Counted from the first letter of the stretch, positions 1 to 9,585 are shown. The stretch: DNA of 35,091 bases from Balneolia bacterium (GCA_003555145.1 PWID01000124.1:1-35091), one strand, 5' to 3'. Made by a program: numbers and translations. Notes: generated by a model from the sequence alone, not told the origin.

Positions 1-66
1 ACACGGCCGTTAAGCTCTCCAGCGCCGATGGTACTGCCACAAGCGGAAGAGTAGGTCGCCGCCTCA
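1..66 (+). rRNA. rrf: 5S ribosomal RNA, 3' portion (truncated by window start)
   Basis: Sequence gttaagctctccagcgccgatggtactgcc...gcggaagagtaggtcgccgcc matches the conserved 3' half of bacterial 5S rRNA; a terminator follows directly. Confidence 0.9.
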
Positions 67-82
67 TCTTTTTTTCTACCCT

Positions 83-115
83 AAGCCCTGTTCGCCTTGA
101 ACAGGGCTTTTTTTA
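83..115 (+). terminator. Rho-independent terminator of the rRNA operon
   Basis: AAGCCCTGTTC-gcctt-GAACAGGGCTT perfect stem followed by a T-run. Confidence 0.9.
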
Positions 116-183
116 TGCGCTTTATTCATATATTCGTCCCCAAGCGTTTAGACATCGTATTCCAATAGCTTCATAGTTAGTTA

Positions 184-981
184 ATGAAACAAAATCTGCT
201 TTCCCTTCTCAGAGCTTTGAACCTTCTGCATTTTGCAGACCGAATAAACTTTATGAGACAGCAACTGCTTAATTTGCCTTCAAACAGAGCGTTCAGGAAG
301 AACTTTCCTGATATTTCGTTACCACCTGACTACCTCATGTATGAGTCTTTTTCTCTAAATTATGAGCAGTATTATGTGGCCAGCAGGAATGCTAGCGAAG
401 CTATTGCCGATACAATAAAAAAACACCTCAAAGTAAAGGATAATCTTTCGGTATTGGACTGGGGATGCGGACCCGGCAGGATTATTCGGCACATGAGTGA
501 TTTTTTTCCGAATGCGTCATTGTATGGCACAGATCCTAATAACAAATCAATAAACTGGTGCCAGGAAAACCTTAACGGTACTTACAATACAAATTCTTTA
601 GAGCCTCCGCTTCGATATGATGATAATGCCTTCGATGTAATCTATGGTATTTCAATCTTTACACATCTTTCTGAAGAAATGCATGATGCGTGGATGGCTG
701 AACTTCTCAGAGTTCTTAAACCTGGCGGTATTATGTATCAGACCACGCATGGTGATGCAACCAAAATCCGATTAAATTCTGATGAAGTGCGTCATTTTGA
801 TGATGGCAATATTGTGGTGCGCGGAAAAGTTGTTGAAGGTCACCGAATATATACAGCATATCAACCGGCACGATATATGAATAATCTGATTAATTCTCAT
901 GGTGGTGTCGTACTTGAGCATATCAGCCCAGTTGAGAAGAAAAGAATTCCTCCAAAGGATATTTGGCTGATTACTAAATAG
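184..981 (+). CDS. Class I SAM-dependent methyltransferase
   Basis: 265-aa ORF; motif VLDWGCGPGRIIRHM (SAM-binding motif I), LRVLKPGGIMYQTTHG (post-motif III). Confidence 0.88.
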   Translation: MKQNLLSLLRALNLLHFADRINFMRQQLLNLPSNRAFRKNFPDISLPPDYLMYESFSLNYEQYYVASRNASEAIADTIKKHLKVKDNLSVLDWGCGPGRIIRHMSDFFPNASLYGTDPNNKSINWCQENLNGTYNTNSLEPPLRYDDNAFDVIYGISIFTHLSEEMHDAWMAELLRVLKPGGIMYQTTHGDATKIRLNSDEVRHFDDGNIVVRGKVVEGHRIYTAYQPARYMNNLINSHGGVVLEHISPVEKKRIPPKDIWLITK

Positions 982-1045
982 TGTATCATCTACGCTGTAT
1001 GATTTTGTATTTTCCTCACTGACTGTCAATCATATTTATACCAGC

Positions 1046-3202
1046 GTGACTAAACCTGAATTCGGAACCGAACCAGATATATCTCTTGTAATCGTTAATT
1101 ATAACGTAAAGGAGTATTTGGCCAATTTACTTCATTCTGTATATCGTGCTCATCACGACTTCAGACTTGAAATCTTTGTAGTAGATAACTATTCCACGGA
1201 TGGTTCGGTAGAGTTTCTGAGGCAGCGCTTTCCTGACGTACATTATATAGCCAACGACACCAATCTTGGCTTCGGAAAAGCTAATAATCAGGCTATCAGG
1301 CAGTGTAAGGGTAGGTACACTCTTATTGTAAACCCTGACGTTCTCATTGGTGAGGACACCCTACAGGTGCTTTACGATCATATGGAAACAAACCCAGGAA
1401 CTGGTGCGAGCGGGTGTAAAATTCTCAATCCCGACGGCACTTTTGCTCCAGAGTCCCGTCGTTCTATTCCCACCCCTATGAAGGCCATGTATAAAGTGCT
1501 TGGCCTTACGACCCTTTTCCCCAAAAGCAGTCGTTTCGCCTCCTACTATATGGGAGGAACCGATGAAAATACACCTTCCCGTGTGGAGGTTCTTTCCGGT
1601 TCTTTTATGTTTTACCGCACGGATGTGCTTCAGGAGCTTGGGGGGTTCGACGAGAGATTCTTTATGTATGGTGAAGACATCGATTTGTGCTATAGAACCC
1701 TTCAAAAAGGTTACAATATTGATTATGTGCCCGAAACGAGCATTATTCATTACAAGGGTGAAAGTACCAAGAAGGAGAATCTGAGGTACATCATCACCTT
1801 TAATAAAGCGCTCTATCAGTTTTTTGAGAAGCATTACAGCTATGGCTACAGCTTCTTTTTCCGACTTTTTATCCTGCTGGGTATAGTGGTTAAGTCGGCT
1901 GCATCTTATGTGCTCACCCTGTTTAATAAAGCGCTGCGGCCCGTGATAGACCTTGGGCTTCTCAATCTGGTTACCATCATCTTTTTCCTTTACCGGTATG
2001 AGATTCATCCGCTGAGTATTCTTCAGGACTACCAGCCGGTTTTTTTGGTGGTTAATTTAATGTGTTCGGTCTTTTATCTTCTTTTTGCCAAATATTATTC
2101 CCTCTACGGCATCAACAAGTATTCGATCAGCAGTCAGGTGAAAGCTATTATACTCACGTTTGTTTCGGTCGTGGTGATTTCATTCTTTGTAAGAGACTTT
2201 GCGTTTTCGCGGCTGGTACTTGTTGCAAGCGCATCCGTTCTTCTCGTGCTGCTGCCCGTGCTCAGATACATGAGCTCGCGCTATTTTAACCGCTCGGCAT
2301 CGGGCAGGGACAGGCTCAAGGCCATACGGGTTATTATCGCAGGGATAGATGAAAAGACGCAGTCAGCAATACGTAAAATACGCTCAGAGGTAGAGTGGAA
2401 CTACGAAATCGTAGGACTCGTATCTCAGGACGAAGACGTGAAGCAGGAGCCTATAGATGATGTGCCATTGCTTGGCCACATTTCCCAGCTGCCCGAGCTG
2501 GTTGCATCTTATAAAGCGGATCAGGTTGTTTTTATACTGGATAAAGTACGCCATATAGATGTACTTAAATCACTTTCTCAATTAAGGGACACTCCGGTTG
2601 TATCGAAGGTTGTTCCGAACTCGCTGGACTACATTATCGGGAAATCAAATGTAGAATATTTCGATGATGTACCTGTCGTGGATCTTGAACTGTCGTCTCT
2701 TAACGCATGGAACAGGTTTCTGAAAAGGAATCTTGATTTCTGGATTTCGGGTTTGGGCATCATTCTGCTGTCTCCGGTTTACATCGTACAAAAGCTGAGT
2801 AGATTCACATCAAGGCCGTCTAAAATGAACGTGAATATCTTTCTGGACTCGTCTTCAACGCTTAACGTGAAGTTTATGAGTCCTCCGGCAAAACATAAGC
2901 TTATAAATACCTATCTGTTCCTGCTGAGAGTATTTACAGGTGAGTTCAGTCTGGTAGGCGCTCCAATCATTAAAGAACGGCAGGGCAGGTTTATTTACTA
3001 TAAGCCGGGTTTAACGGGTCTGAGACAGCTTAATGAGCACAGGCTGTTTCGCGATGAAGAAAAGGAGCGGTACGAAATGCACTATCTTCAGTCGTACACG
3101 ATCTGGAAAGATCTGGAGATTTTGTTTGCAAGCCTGCGTTCGAAGCAAAGCATGCATTTCACAGAGTATATTGGTGATAGCAGTGTCGCCTCAGAAAATT
3201 AA
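1046..3202 (+). CDS. GT2 glycosyltransferase (rhamnosyltransferase-like) fused to a membrane/nucleotide-binding region and a degenerate bacterial sugar transferase (PGT) domain
   Basis: 718-aa ORF with GTG start. N-term SLVIVNYNVKEYL, VVDNYSTDGS, FDERFFMYGEDIDLCYR typical of GT2; TM segments; C-term NRFLKRNLDFWISGLGIILLSPVY...GEFSLVGAPIIKER...KPGLTGLRQL resembles the PGT domain but without KFRSM/DELPQ. Confidence 0.85.
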   Translation: MTKPEFGTEPDISLVIVNYNVKEYLANLLHSVYRAHHDFRLEIFVVDNYSTDGSVEFLRQRFPDVHYIANDTNLGFGKANNQAIRQCKGRYTLIVNPDVLIGEDTLQVLYDHMETNPGTGASGCKILNPDGTFAPESRRSIPTPMKAMYKVLGLTTLFPKSSRFASYYMGGTDENTPSRVEVLSGSFMFYRTDVLQELGGFDERFFMYGEDIDLCYRTLQKGYNIDYVPETSIIHYKGESTKKENLRYIITFNKALYQFFEKHYSYGYSFFFRLFILLGIVVKSAASYVLTLFNKALRPVIDLGLLNLVTIIFFLYRYEIHPLSILQDYQPVFLVVNLMCSVFYLLFAKYYSLYGINKYSISSQVKAIILTFVSVVVISFFVRDFAFSRLVLVASASVLLVLLPVLRYMSSRYFNRSASGRDRLKAIRVIIAGIDEKTQSAIRKIRSEVEWNYEIVGLVSQDEDVKQEPIDDVPLLGHISQLPELVASYKADQVVFILDKVRHIDVLKSLSQLRDTPVVSKVVPNSLDYIIGKSNVEYFDDVPVVDLELSSLNAWNRFLKRNLDFWISGLGIILLSPVYIVQKLSRFTSRPSKMNVNIFLDSSSTLNVKFMSPPAKHKLINTYLFLLRVFTGEFSLVGAPIIKERQGRFIYYKPGLTGLRQLNEHRLFRDEEKERYEMHYLQSYTIWKDLEILFASLRSKQSMHFTEYIGDSSVASEN

Positions 3203-3214
3203 TTGAGGCGACAC
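3183..3214. terminator. Inverted repeat between convergent genes, probable bidirectional terminator
   Basis: GTGTCGCCTCA-gaaaattaat-TGAGGCGACAC, perfect 11-bp arms; lacks a long T-run on either side. Confidence 0.55.
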
Positions 3215-3224
3215 TTAGCTTCAG

Positions 3225-4352
3225 CTACAGCCTGTTTGTAACCTTTTCGATCATTTGCGGATACCAGCTGCCAAAGGTTCCGGCATCGATATGGCTTCGT
3301 ATTTCTTCCATCAGCCAGAGGTAAAAGGTGAGGTTATGTACGGAAGCTATCATCATTCCAAGAATTTCGTTGCAGCGGAACAGGTGATGAATATAGGCCA
3401 TCGTATAGGTTGACGTAAAGTCTGTTCCAAAGGACTCGTCAAGAAACTGATGATGGTTTTTCCATTTCGCATTTTTCATATTGACGATACCTTCGCGGGT
3501 AAAAACGGTTCCGTTTCTTGCGTTCCGCGTCGGCATTACGCAGTCGAACATATCAACTCCATTGGCAACTCCGTGCAGCAGGTCTGCCGGGGTGCCAACG
3601 CCCATAAGGTAGCGTGCTTTTTCTGCGGGAAGAACATCAGTAACAAGGTCTGTCATTTCGTACATCAGCTCGTTCGGTTCACCCACGCTTAGTCCGCCAA
3701 TGGCGTTTCCGTCGAAATCCATTTCGGCAATAGCTTCCGCAGATTGTGTTCTCAGGTCTTTGTATGTACTGCCCTGGCATATCCCAAATAAATGCTGTTT
3801 GTGCCCGTAGTGCCCTTCCGAATTATCAAAAGCAGTCTTGCATCTTTTCGCCCAGCGATGGGTGAGCTCCATAGAGTTTTTGGCATATTCGTAGGTTGAT
3901 GGGTAGGGCGGACACTCGTCGAGCACCATCATAATATCGGAACCGAGTACCCGTTCGGTATGCACAACGCTTTCCGGGGTAAACTGATGCTTCGAGCCGT
4001 CTAAATGACTTTTGAAAGTCACTCCCCGTTCTTCAAGCTTTCGGTTGTCTGAAAGTGAAAAAACCTGGTATCCGCCGGAGTCAGTGAGAATAGGCCCGTT
4101 CCATTTCATAAACTTATGAAGACCGCCTGCCGCAGACATGATTTCATTCCCGGGCCTCAGATACAGGTGATAGGTGTTGCCAAGAATAATTTGTGCTTTA
4201 ATCTTCTCTGCCAAATCGATCTGGTTCACGGCTTTTACCGTGGCAATAGTTCCAACCGGCATAAAAATGGGCGTTTGGATTGTGCCATGGTCGGTTTTGA
4301 GCTCTCCGAGCCTGGCCTTTGTGTCGGTATCGTTCTTAATAAGTTGGAACAC
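3225..4352 (-). CDS. tgt: tRNA-guanine transglycosylase (queuine/preQ1 tRNA-ribosyltransferase)
   Basis: 375-aa ORF; PIFMPVGTIATVKAV, LGNTYHLYLRPG, ILTDSGGYQVFSL, GGLSVGEP, RYLMGVGTPADLL, GVDMFDCVMPTRNARNG. Confidence 0.96.
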   Translation of the reverse strand: MFQLIKNDTDTKARLGELKTDHGTIQTPIFMPVGTIATVKAVNQIDLAEKIKAQIILGNTYHLYLRPGNEIMSAAGGLHKFMKWNGPILTDSGGYQVFSLSDNRKLEERGVTFKSHLDGSKHQFTPESVVHTERVLGSDIMMVLDECPPYPSTYEYAKNSMELTHRWAKRCKTAFDNSEGHYGHKQHLFGICQGSTYKDLRTQSAEAIAEMDFDGNAIGGLSVGEPNELMYEMTDLVTDVLPAEKARYLMGVGTPADLLHGVANGVDMFDCVMPTRNARNGTVFTREGIVNMKNAKWKNHHQFLDESFGTDFTSTYTMAYIHHLFRCNEILGMMIASVHNLTFYLWLMEEIRSHIDAGTFGSWYPQMIEKVTNRL

Positions 4353-4560
4353 TTTTATGCTTTATTCCTTATTTTATTTGATTGTAGTAAATGAGCTGTG
4401 ATTAAAATCGCCTGAATCCTGATAAAAAATATAGAATCGACAACATGGACCTCTGCAGCAGCCTGGTTTTTGTACAGCAGATGGGAAGATAAGTGATTTT
4501 GAGCATAAAATTCGATCAAGCCTGATGAACCGCCGAAGTCTAAACGGAGAAAACTGAACC

Positions 4561-5979
4561 TTGGAGCGCAAAAGAGATATCATATTTACCTTACTGGCAG
4601 ACTTTATTGCTTTGCTGGCGGTGTGGTACGTGTTTTATCATATTCGTTTTGAGCTGCAGTTATTCGATTCTCCTCAACTGGTTGCTCCTGCAAGTATTTT
4701 GCTGCCCGCCATCGTAACGGCATTCTACTGGATTGCCGTTTTTGCCTTCTTTGGCCTTTATAAACGGCTGTACATGATTTCCCGTTTCGATGAGATTCTG
4801 CGGGTTGGTAAAATTACCATCATCGGCACGCTTATCTTTTTCTTTTTGCTGTTTACGGATGATCTGAACTGGAATTCGAGCAATATCAGCTACGCCAAAA
4901 ATTATACGATTATATACTGGCTGCTAACCTTTTCGTTTGTGGCATTTAACAGGCTGATTGTGCGTACCATCCAGAAAGCCACGGTTATGCGCGGAGTGGG
5001 CCTGCATAAAGCAATTATTGTGGGTGTGGGTGAAACGGCGCGGCAGGTACATGAAGACATCGAGCGCCACAAGACATCGGGTCTCAATGTAGTGGGTTTT
5101 GTAGATCAGACGGCAAAAGAAGAAGATGCCGATCCTAAAGTCGAGCCGGAAATGGTGCTGGGTACCATCGACGAAATTAATGAGATTGTTGATAAATACG
5201 GGGTTGAAGACGTAATTGTGGCAATGGAGCCTCAGGATCGGTTCAAACTGGTGAATATCCTGGATTCTATCGAAAAGCCGAACGTTACCATCAAAATACT
5301 GCCGGACTTTTATCAGATTATTAGTGGCTTGAACCAGACGAACCAAATTTTCGGGCTTCCGCTTATTGTTGTTATGCCGGACCCGATGCCTCCATGGGAA
5401 AAAACGGTTAAGCGATTGATGGACATCATTCTGTCGCTTATAATTCTGATTGCTACGCTACCGGTAATGATCGTAACCGCTCTGCTGATACGGTTTACCT
5501 CTGAAGGCCCGGTTGTATTTGCCCAGGAGCGCGTGGGCCTGCATGGCGAACCTTTTACGATGTACAAGTTCAGAAGTATGTACCAGAATGCGGAGAAAAA
5601 GACGGGGCCGACCTGGGCTACCGACGACGATCCGCGAATTACGCCACTAGGTATCTGGCTGCGAAAGCTCAGGCTCGATGAACTGCCTCAGCTGCTTAAT
5701 GTATTAAAAGGTGATATGAGTCTGGTCGGGCCACGTCCGGAGCGACAGTTTTTTGTCAATCAGTTTAAAAAGCAAATTCCTTTGTACAACCGTCGCCTCA
5801 GGGTACGCCCCGGTATTACGGGCTGGGCACAGGTAAAGTGGAAGTATGATGAAACCTTCGACGATGTAATCGAAAAGACTAAATACGATCTGTTTTATGT
5901 GGAGAACATCTCGCTTAAAATGGACCTTAAAATTCTAATAAATACCATTTTTACTATGCTGGCCGGGAAAGGCAAATAG
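4561..5979 (+). CDS. Undecaprenyl-phosphate glucose/galactose phosphotransferase-like polyprenyl glycosylphosphotransferase (WbaP-type)
   Basis: 472-aa ORF (TTG start); multi-TM N-term, CoA_binding_3-like middle, C-term KRLMDIILSLIIL, VVFAQERVGLHGEPFTMYKFRSM, LRLDELPQLLNVLKGDMSLVGPRPE, RPGITGWAQV. Confidence 0.93.
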   Translation: MERKRDIIFTLLADFIALLAVWYVFYHIRFELQLFDSPQLVAPASILLPAIVTAFYWIAVFAFFGLYKRLYMISRFDEILRVGKITIIGTLIFFFLLFTDDLNWNSSNISYAKNYTIIYWLLTFSFVAFNRLIVRTIQKATVMRGVGLHKAIIVGVGETARQVHEDIERHKTSGLNVVGFVDQTAKEEDADPKVEPEMVLGTIDEINEIVDKYGVEDVIVAMEPQDRFKLVNILDSIEKPNVTIKILPDFYQIISGLNQTNQIFGLPLIVVMPDPMPPWEKTVKRLMDIILSLIILIATLPVMIVTALLIRFTSEGPVVFAQERVGLHGEPFTMYKFRSMYQNAEKKTGPTWATDDDPRITPLGIWLRKLRLDELPQLLNVLKGDMSLVGPRPERQFFVNQFKKQIPLYNRRLRVRPGITGWAQVKWKYDETFDDVIEKTKYDLFYVENISLKMDLKILINTIFTMLAGKGK

Positions 5980-6017
5980 TTCGCCCTCTTTCCTGTAATA
6001 GCATCTGCTAAACAGAC

Positions 6018-6743
6018 ATGTCCGATATTTTAGTAATCATACCGACGTATAACGAGGCCACAAATGTAGCGCGGCTTATTCCCGTTATGATGACACTCCA
6101 GCCGGAAGTGGAAGTTCTTTTTGTGGACGATAATTCTCCCGACGGAACCCAGGATATCATAAAAAAACAGGCTGAAGCTTTTCCGGAACGCATTCATCTG
6201 CTGGCTCGTGAAAAAAAATCAGGATTGGGCTCGGCTTATGTTGCCGGTTTTAAATACGCACTGGAAAAAGACTATGAGTACATCTGCGAAATGGATGCCG
6301 ACTTTTCGCACGACCCGAATGATATCACCCGGCTGGTTGATGCCGTAAAAAGTGGTGAAGGAAGCCTGGTAATAGGTTCGCGCTACCACAATGGAATAAG
6401 CATAGTGAACTGGCCTTTAAGCCGCCTCATTTTATCTTATTCTGCGAATATGTACGCGCGCTTTATAACAGGTTTGCCTGTTAAAGATACAACAGCAGGT
6501 TTCAAGTGCTTTCGCCGCGATGTGCTTGAGGCCATACAACTTCACAGGATTAAGTCCAATGGCTACGCTTTCCAGATAGAACTGCATTTTCGGGCCTGGA
6601 TGGCCGGATTTAAACTAAGCGAAGTTTCCATTATATTCAGGGAGCGTGAGGAAGGTGAATCTAAAATGTCTAAGAATATTATTTTTGAAGCAGTCTGGAT
6701 GGTCTGGGCGCTTAAACTACGCAGTATGATTAACAGATTGTGA
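6018..6743 (+). CDS. Polyprenol monophosphomannose synthase-like GT2 glycosyltransferase
   Basis: 241-aa ORF; VIIPTYNEATN, VDDNSPDGT, CEMDADFSHDP, GSRYHNG, DTTAGFKCFRRDVL. Confidence 0.9.
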   Translation: MSDILVIIPTYNEATNVARLIPVMMTLQPEVEVLFVDDNSPDGTQDIIKKQAEAFPERIHLLAREKKSGLGSAYVAGFKYALEKDYEYICEMDADFSHDPNDITRLVDAVKSGEGSLVIGSRYHNGISIVNWPLSRLILSYSANMYARFITGLPVKDTTAGFKCFRRDVLEAIQLHRIKSNGYAFQIELHFRAWMAGFKLSEVSIIFREREEGESKMSKNIIFEAVWMVWALKLRSMINRL

Positions 6744-6813
6744 TTTTAACAGCATCAACAGAACTTAGTAAGTAAACGAACGTTCAGGAGCCCGGCTCCG
6801 ACTAACCACTTAT

Positions 6814-7785
6814 ATGATTATGAATACGAACTACCTCGATTTCGAAAAACCAATTGCAGAGCTTGAAAAGAAAATTGAAGAGCTCAACTCTATCCGAATA
6901 CCCGAAAACGACGTTCTTCGTCCGGAAATTGAGCGCCTGCAGCAGCGAGTACACGAGTTGCGGATCTCTATTTTTTCCAATCTTACTGCATGGCAGAAGG
7001 TACAGCTTGCGCGACACCCGGACCGCCCCTACACGCTGGATTATATTTACAACATCTGTGAACACTTCACCGAACTTCACGGCGACCGTAACGTAGGCGA
7101 CGATAAAGCCATAGTCGGTGGATTTGCCACTATCGATGGTTTATCGGTAATGGTGATAGGTCAGCAGAAAGGGCGCGATACAAGCAGCCGTAAATACCGC
7201 AACTTTGGTATGCCGAATCCGGAAGGATACAGAAAGGCGCTGCGGCTAATGAAGCTGGCCGAAAAATTCGGGATCCCGGTTATCACACTCGTGGATACTC
7301 CTGGCGCATTTCCCGGCCTTGAGGCCGAGGAGCGTGGGCAGGCTGAAGCCATTGCCGTTAACCTGAGAGAAATGGCCGTACTTAAGGTTCCTATCATCAC
7401 CGTAATTATTGGTGAAGGCGCCAGTGGCGGCGCGTTGGGTATCGGTATGGGTAACGAGGTGTATATGATGGAGAACACCTGGTATTCGGTTATCTCACCG
7501 GAATCCTGCTCCTCCATTCTCTGGAAAACATGGGAGTACAAAGAGCAGGCCGCGGCCGCTCTGAAGCTCACTGCTAAAGACCTGATGGAACTAAAAGTGA
7601 TTGACGGTATCATTGCTGAGCCTCTTGGTGGTGCGCATCGCGACTACGATGCAGCCGCACAGGCACTCAAAAAACAGCTGCTCGAAAGCCTTGACCGCCT
7701 CGGGAAAATGAAGACCGATAAGCTGGTTAATCAGCGAATCGACAAGTATGCGGCAATGGGCGTTTGGGAGACGGTAGAGGCCTGA
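6814..7785 (+). CDS. accA: Acetyl-CoA carboxylase carboxyltransferase subunit alpha
   Basis: 323-aa [87 protein letters not shown]. Confidence 0.97.
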   Translation: MIMNTNYLDFEKPIAELEKKIEELNSIRIPENDVLRPEIERLQQRVHELRISIFSNLTAWQKVQLARHPDRPYTLDYIYNICEHFTELHGDRNVGDDKAIVGGFATIDGLSVMVIGQQKGRDTSSRKYRNFGMPNPEGYRKALRLMKLAEKFGIPVITLVDTPGAFPGLEAEERGQAEAIAVNLREMAVLKVPIITVIIGEGASGGALGIGMGNEVYMMENTWYSVISPESCSSILWKTWEYKEQAAAALKLTAKDLMELKVIDGIIAEPLGGAHRDYDAAAQALKKQLLESLDRLGKMKTDKLVNQRIDKYAAMGVWETVEA

Positions 7786-7789
7786 TTTT

Positions 7790-8242
7790 ATGGCACAAAC
7801 TGAACCCAAAGAGAGACGGGAACCACTTTTAGTTTACGAACACCAGCTGCGAAGCCGGTATGCGGAGACCGACCAGATGGGGTATGTATACCACGGTCGT
7901 TTTCTGGAGTATTTCGAGGAAGCCCGTACGGAGATGATCCGTGAAGCCGGTGTTTCCTACAAAGCCCTTGAAGATGCCGGAGTGATGCTTCCCGTTATGC
8001 ACGTAAGCCTGGACTACAAACGCCCCGCTTTTTACGATGAGCTGCTCACTATCAGGGTGAAAATCTATGATGAACCCGCCACCAGACTATTTACTCATTA
8101 TGAGGTAGTTGGCACCGATAATAAAGTGAAAATTACCGGTTTGGTTGTACTGTGTTTTGTTGATTTTAAAACGCGGCGACCGTGCCCGCCACCCGACTTG
8201 TTTGTTGCTGGAATGAAATCATTTATGGAGTCTCATGGATAA
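7790..8242 (+). CDS. YbgC/4HBT-family acyl-CoA thioesterase
   Basis: 150-aa ORF; RYAETDQMGYVYHGRFLEYFEEARTEMIR hot-dog thioesterase signature. Confidence 0.9.
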   Translation: MAQTEPKERREPLLVYEHQLRSRYAETDQMGYVYHGRFLEYFEEARTEMIREAGVSYKALEDAGVMLPVMHVSLDYKRPAFYDELLTIRVKIYDEPATRLFTHYEVVGTDNKVKITGLVVLCFVDFKTRRPCPPPDLFVAGMKSFMESHG

Positions 8243-9074
8243 ACTGGTTCAAACTATCGTCGATCTTGCACTTCTCGAAGATATTCGCGACGGCGATATT
8301 ACGACAGAAGCCATTTTTAAGGGTGATGAAACGGCCGAAGCTGCCTTCATAGCTAAAGAGTCCGGCGTACTGGCCGGGATTGAACTTGTCGCCTTTATCC
8401 TTAAGCGCGTGGACACCAGCTTGGCATTTACTCCCTTAGTAGAAGACGGCTCTGTAATACACAGGGGAGATACAATCGCGGAGGTTAAAGGAAACGCGGG
8501 CTCTATCTTAACGGCCGAACGCACCTGCCTGAACTTTATGCAGCGGATGAGCGGCATTGCGACTAAAACACGTCGTTACTGCGATGCTATTTCCGGTACG
8601 AGTACAAAACTGCTTGATACCCGCAAAACCATGCCGGGGCAGCGCTACCTGGATAAGTGGGCTGTAAGGCTTGGCGGCGGCACAAACCACCGGTTCTGTC
8701 TGGATGATATGTACCTGATTAAGGAAAACCATATTGCCGTGGCCGGCGGCATTACACAGGCGCTGGATCAGTGTGATGCACATCGTGCTAAAGCGGGCAG
8801 TAAGGCCAAAATCGAAATCGAGCTGGAATCAATAGCCCAAATCAAAGAAGCTCTGGAATCGGGCAAGGCAGACATCATGCTTCTGGATAACATGGATCTG
8901 AAGGAACTCTCCAAAGCCGTAGCGCTGATCGATGGCCGTGCTAAAACCGAAGCCTCTGGTAATATGACGCTCGACCGGCTTCCGGAAGTTGCTGCAACTG
9001 GCGTAGACTTTATTTCGGTAGGCGGCATTACCCACTCGGTACATGCCCTGGATATCTCGCTGCTATTTGAATAA
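8235..9074 (+). CDS. nadC: Nicotinate-nucleotide diphosphorylase (carboxylating)
   Basis: 279-aa ORF; ERTCLNFMQRMSGIATKTR, LLDTRKTMPGQRYLDKWAVRLGGGTNHRFCLDDMYLIKENH, GVDFISVGGITHSV. ATG overlaps the preceding stop (ATGGATAA). Confidence 0.97.
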   Translation: MDKLVQTIVDLALLEDIRDGDITTEAIFKGDETAEAAFIAKESGVLAGIELVAFILKRVDTSLAFTPLVEDGSVIHRGDTIAEVKGNAGSILTAERTCLNFMQRMSGIATKTRRYCDAISGTSTKLLDTRKTMPGQRYLDKWAVRLGGGTNHRFCLDDMYLIKENHIAVAGGITQALDQCDAHRAKAGSKAKIEIELESIAQIKEALESGKADIMLLDNMDLKELSKAVALIDGRAKTEASGNMTLDRLPEVAATGVDFISVGGITHSVHALDISLLFE

Positions 9075-9091
9075 GCAAACGACATCAACAA

Positions 9092-9126
9092 TTTGATACC
9101 TGATACCTGATACCTGATACCTGACA
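9092..9126. repeat. Heptad tandem array (TTTGATA CCTGATA CCTGATA CCTGATA CCTGACA)
   Basis: Exact 7-bp periodicity read directly; lies just upstream of the DUF2085 start codon. Confidence 0.95.
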
Positions 9127-9129
9127 CAC

Positions 9130-9579
9130 ATGCGCTCAAAACCTGACTCTGTATTTTATATGCTGGCTGCCGTAAGCGGTATTATTGTGCTGCTTGCTTC
9201 GGGCTTTGTGTTTGTGGATGCACCTTTGCTGCACAGCTTAACGCGTGAGGCTTTCCGGGATTTATGTCATCAGTTTTCGTTCAGGAGCTTTTCCGGCGAT
9301 GGTAGCCATATGGCCGTATGCGCCCGTTGTTTCGGAATTTACTCCGGCTTTTTTGCCTCAGCTGCCGGGGGGCTTTTGGTCTGGAAACGCATCACCTTAA
9401 CGCTGCGTACATCCTTGCTTTTAACAGCGCTTGCAGTTTTTATAAACATAGCAGATGTAGGTGGTAATCTGTTGGGATTCTGGACGAATACACTCGGCAG
9501 TAGATTTTTTGCCGGTTTGTTCGCAGGCATAAGCCTGATATTGATTATCTTCACAGCTGGCAAACATCATTCTAATTAA
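9130..9579 (+). CDS. DUF2085-family membrane protein
   Basis: 149-aa ORF; CHQFSFRSF, MAVCARCFGIYSGFF characteristic of DUF2085; several TM helices. Confidence 0.85.
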   Translation: MRSKPDSVFYMLAAVSGIIVLLASGFVFVDAPLLHSLTREAFRDLCHQFSFRSFSGDGSHMAVCARCFGIYSGFFASAAGGLLVWKRITLTLRTSLLLTALAVFINIADVGGNLLGFWTNTLGSRFFAGLFAGISLILIIFTAGKHHSN

Positions 9580-9585
9580 AAAAAT

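Noticed and set aside
1361-2008. 215-aa minus-strand ORF opposite the GT2 fusion gene
   Set aside because: Antisense to a strongly supported coding sequence; no recognisable domain and atypical composition.
4353-4560. Riboswitch (e.g. preQ1) in the divergent gap next to tgt
   Set aside because: No recognisable preQ1 aptamer pattern or conserved pseudoknot could be supported by eye.
7161-7613. 150-aa minus-strand ORF inside accA
   Set aside because: Antisense to accA with no family features.
9092-9126. CRISPR-like array
   Set aside because: Units are 7 bp with no spacers; no cas genes in the window.
8768-9139. 123-aa minus-strand ORF with RYQVSG N-terminus
   Set aside because: Produced by the heptad array plus nadC antisense; not a plausible gene.
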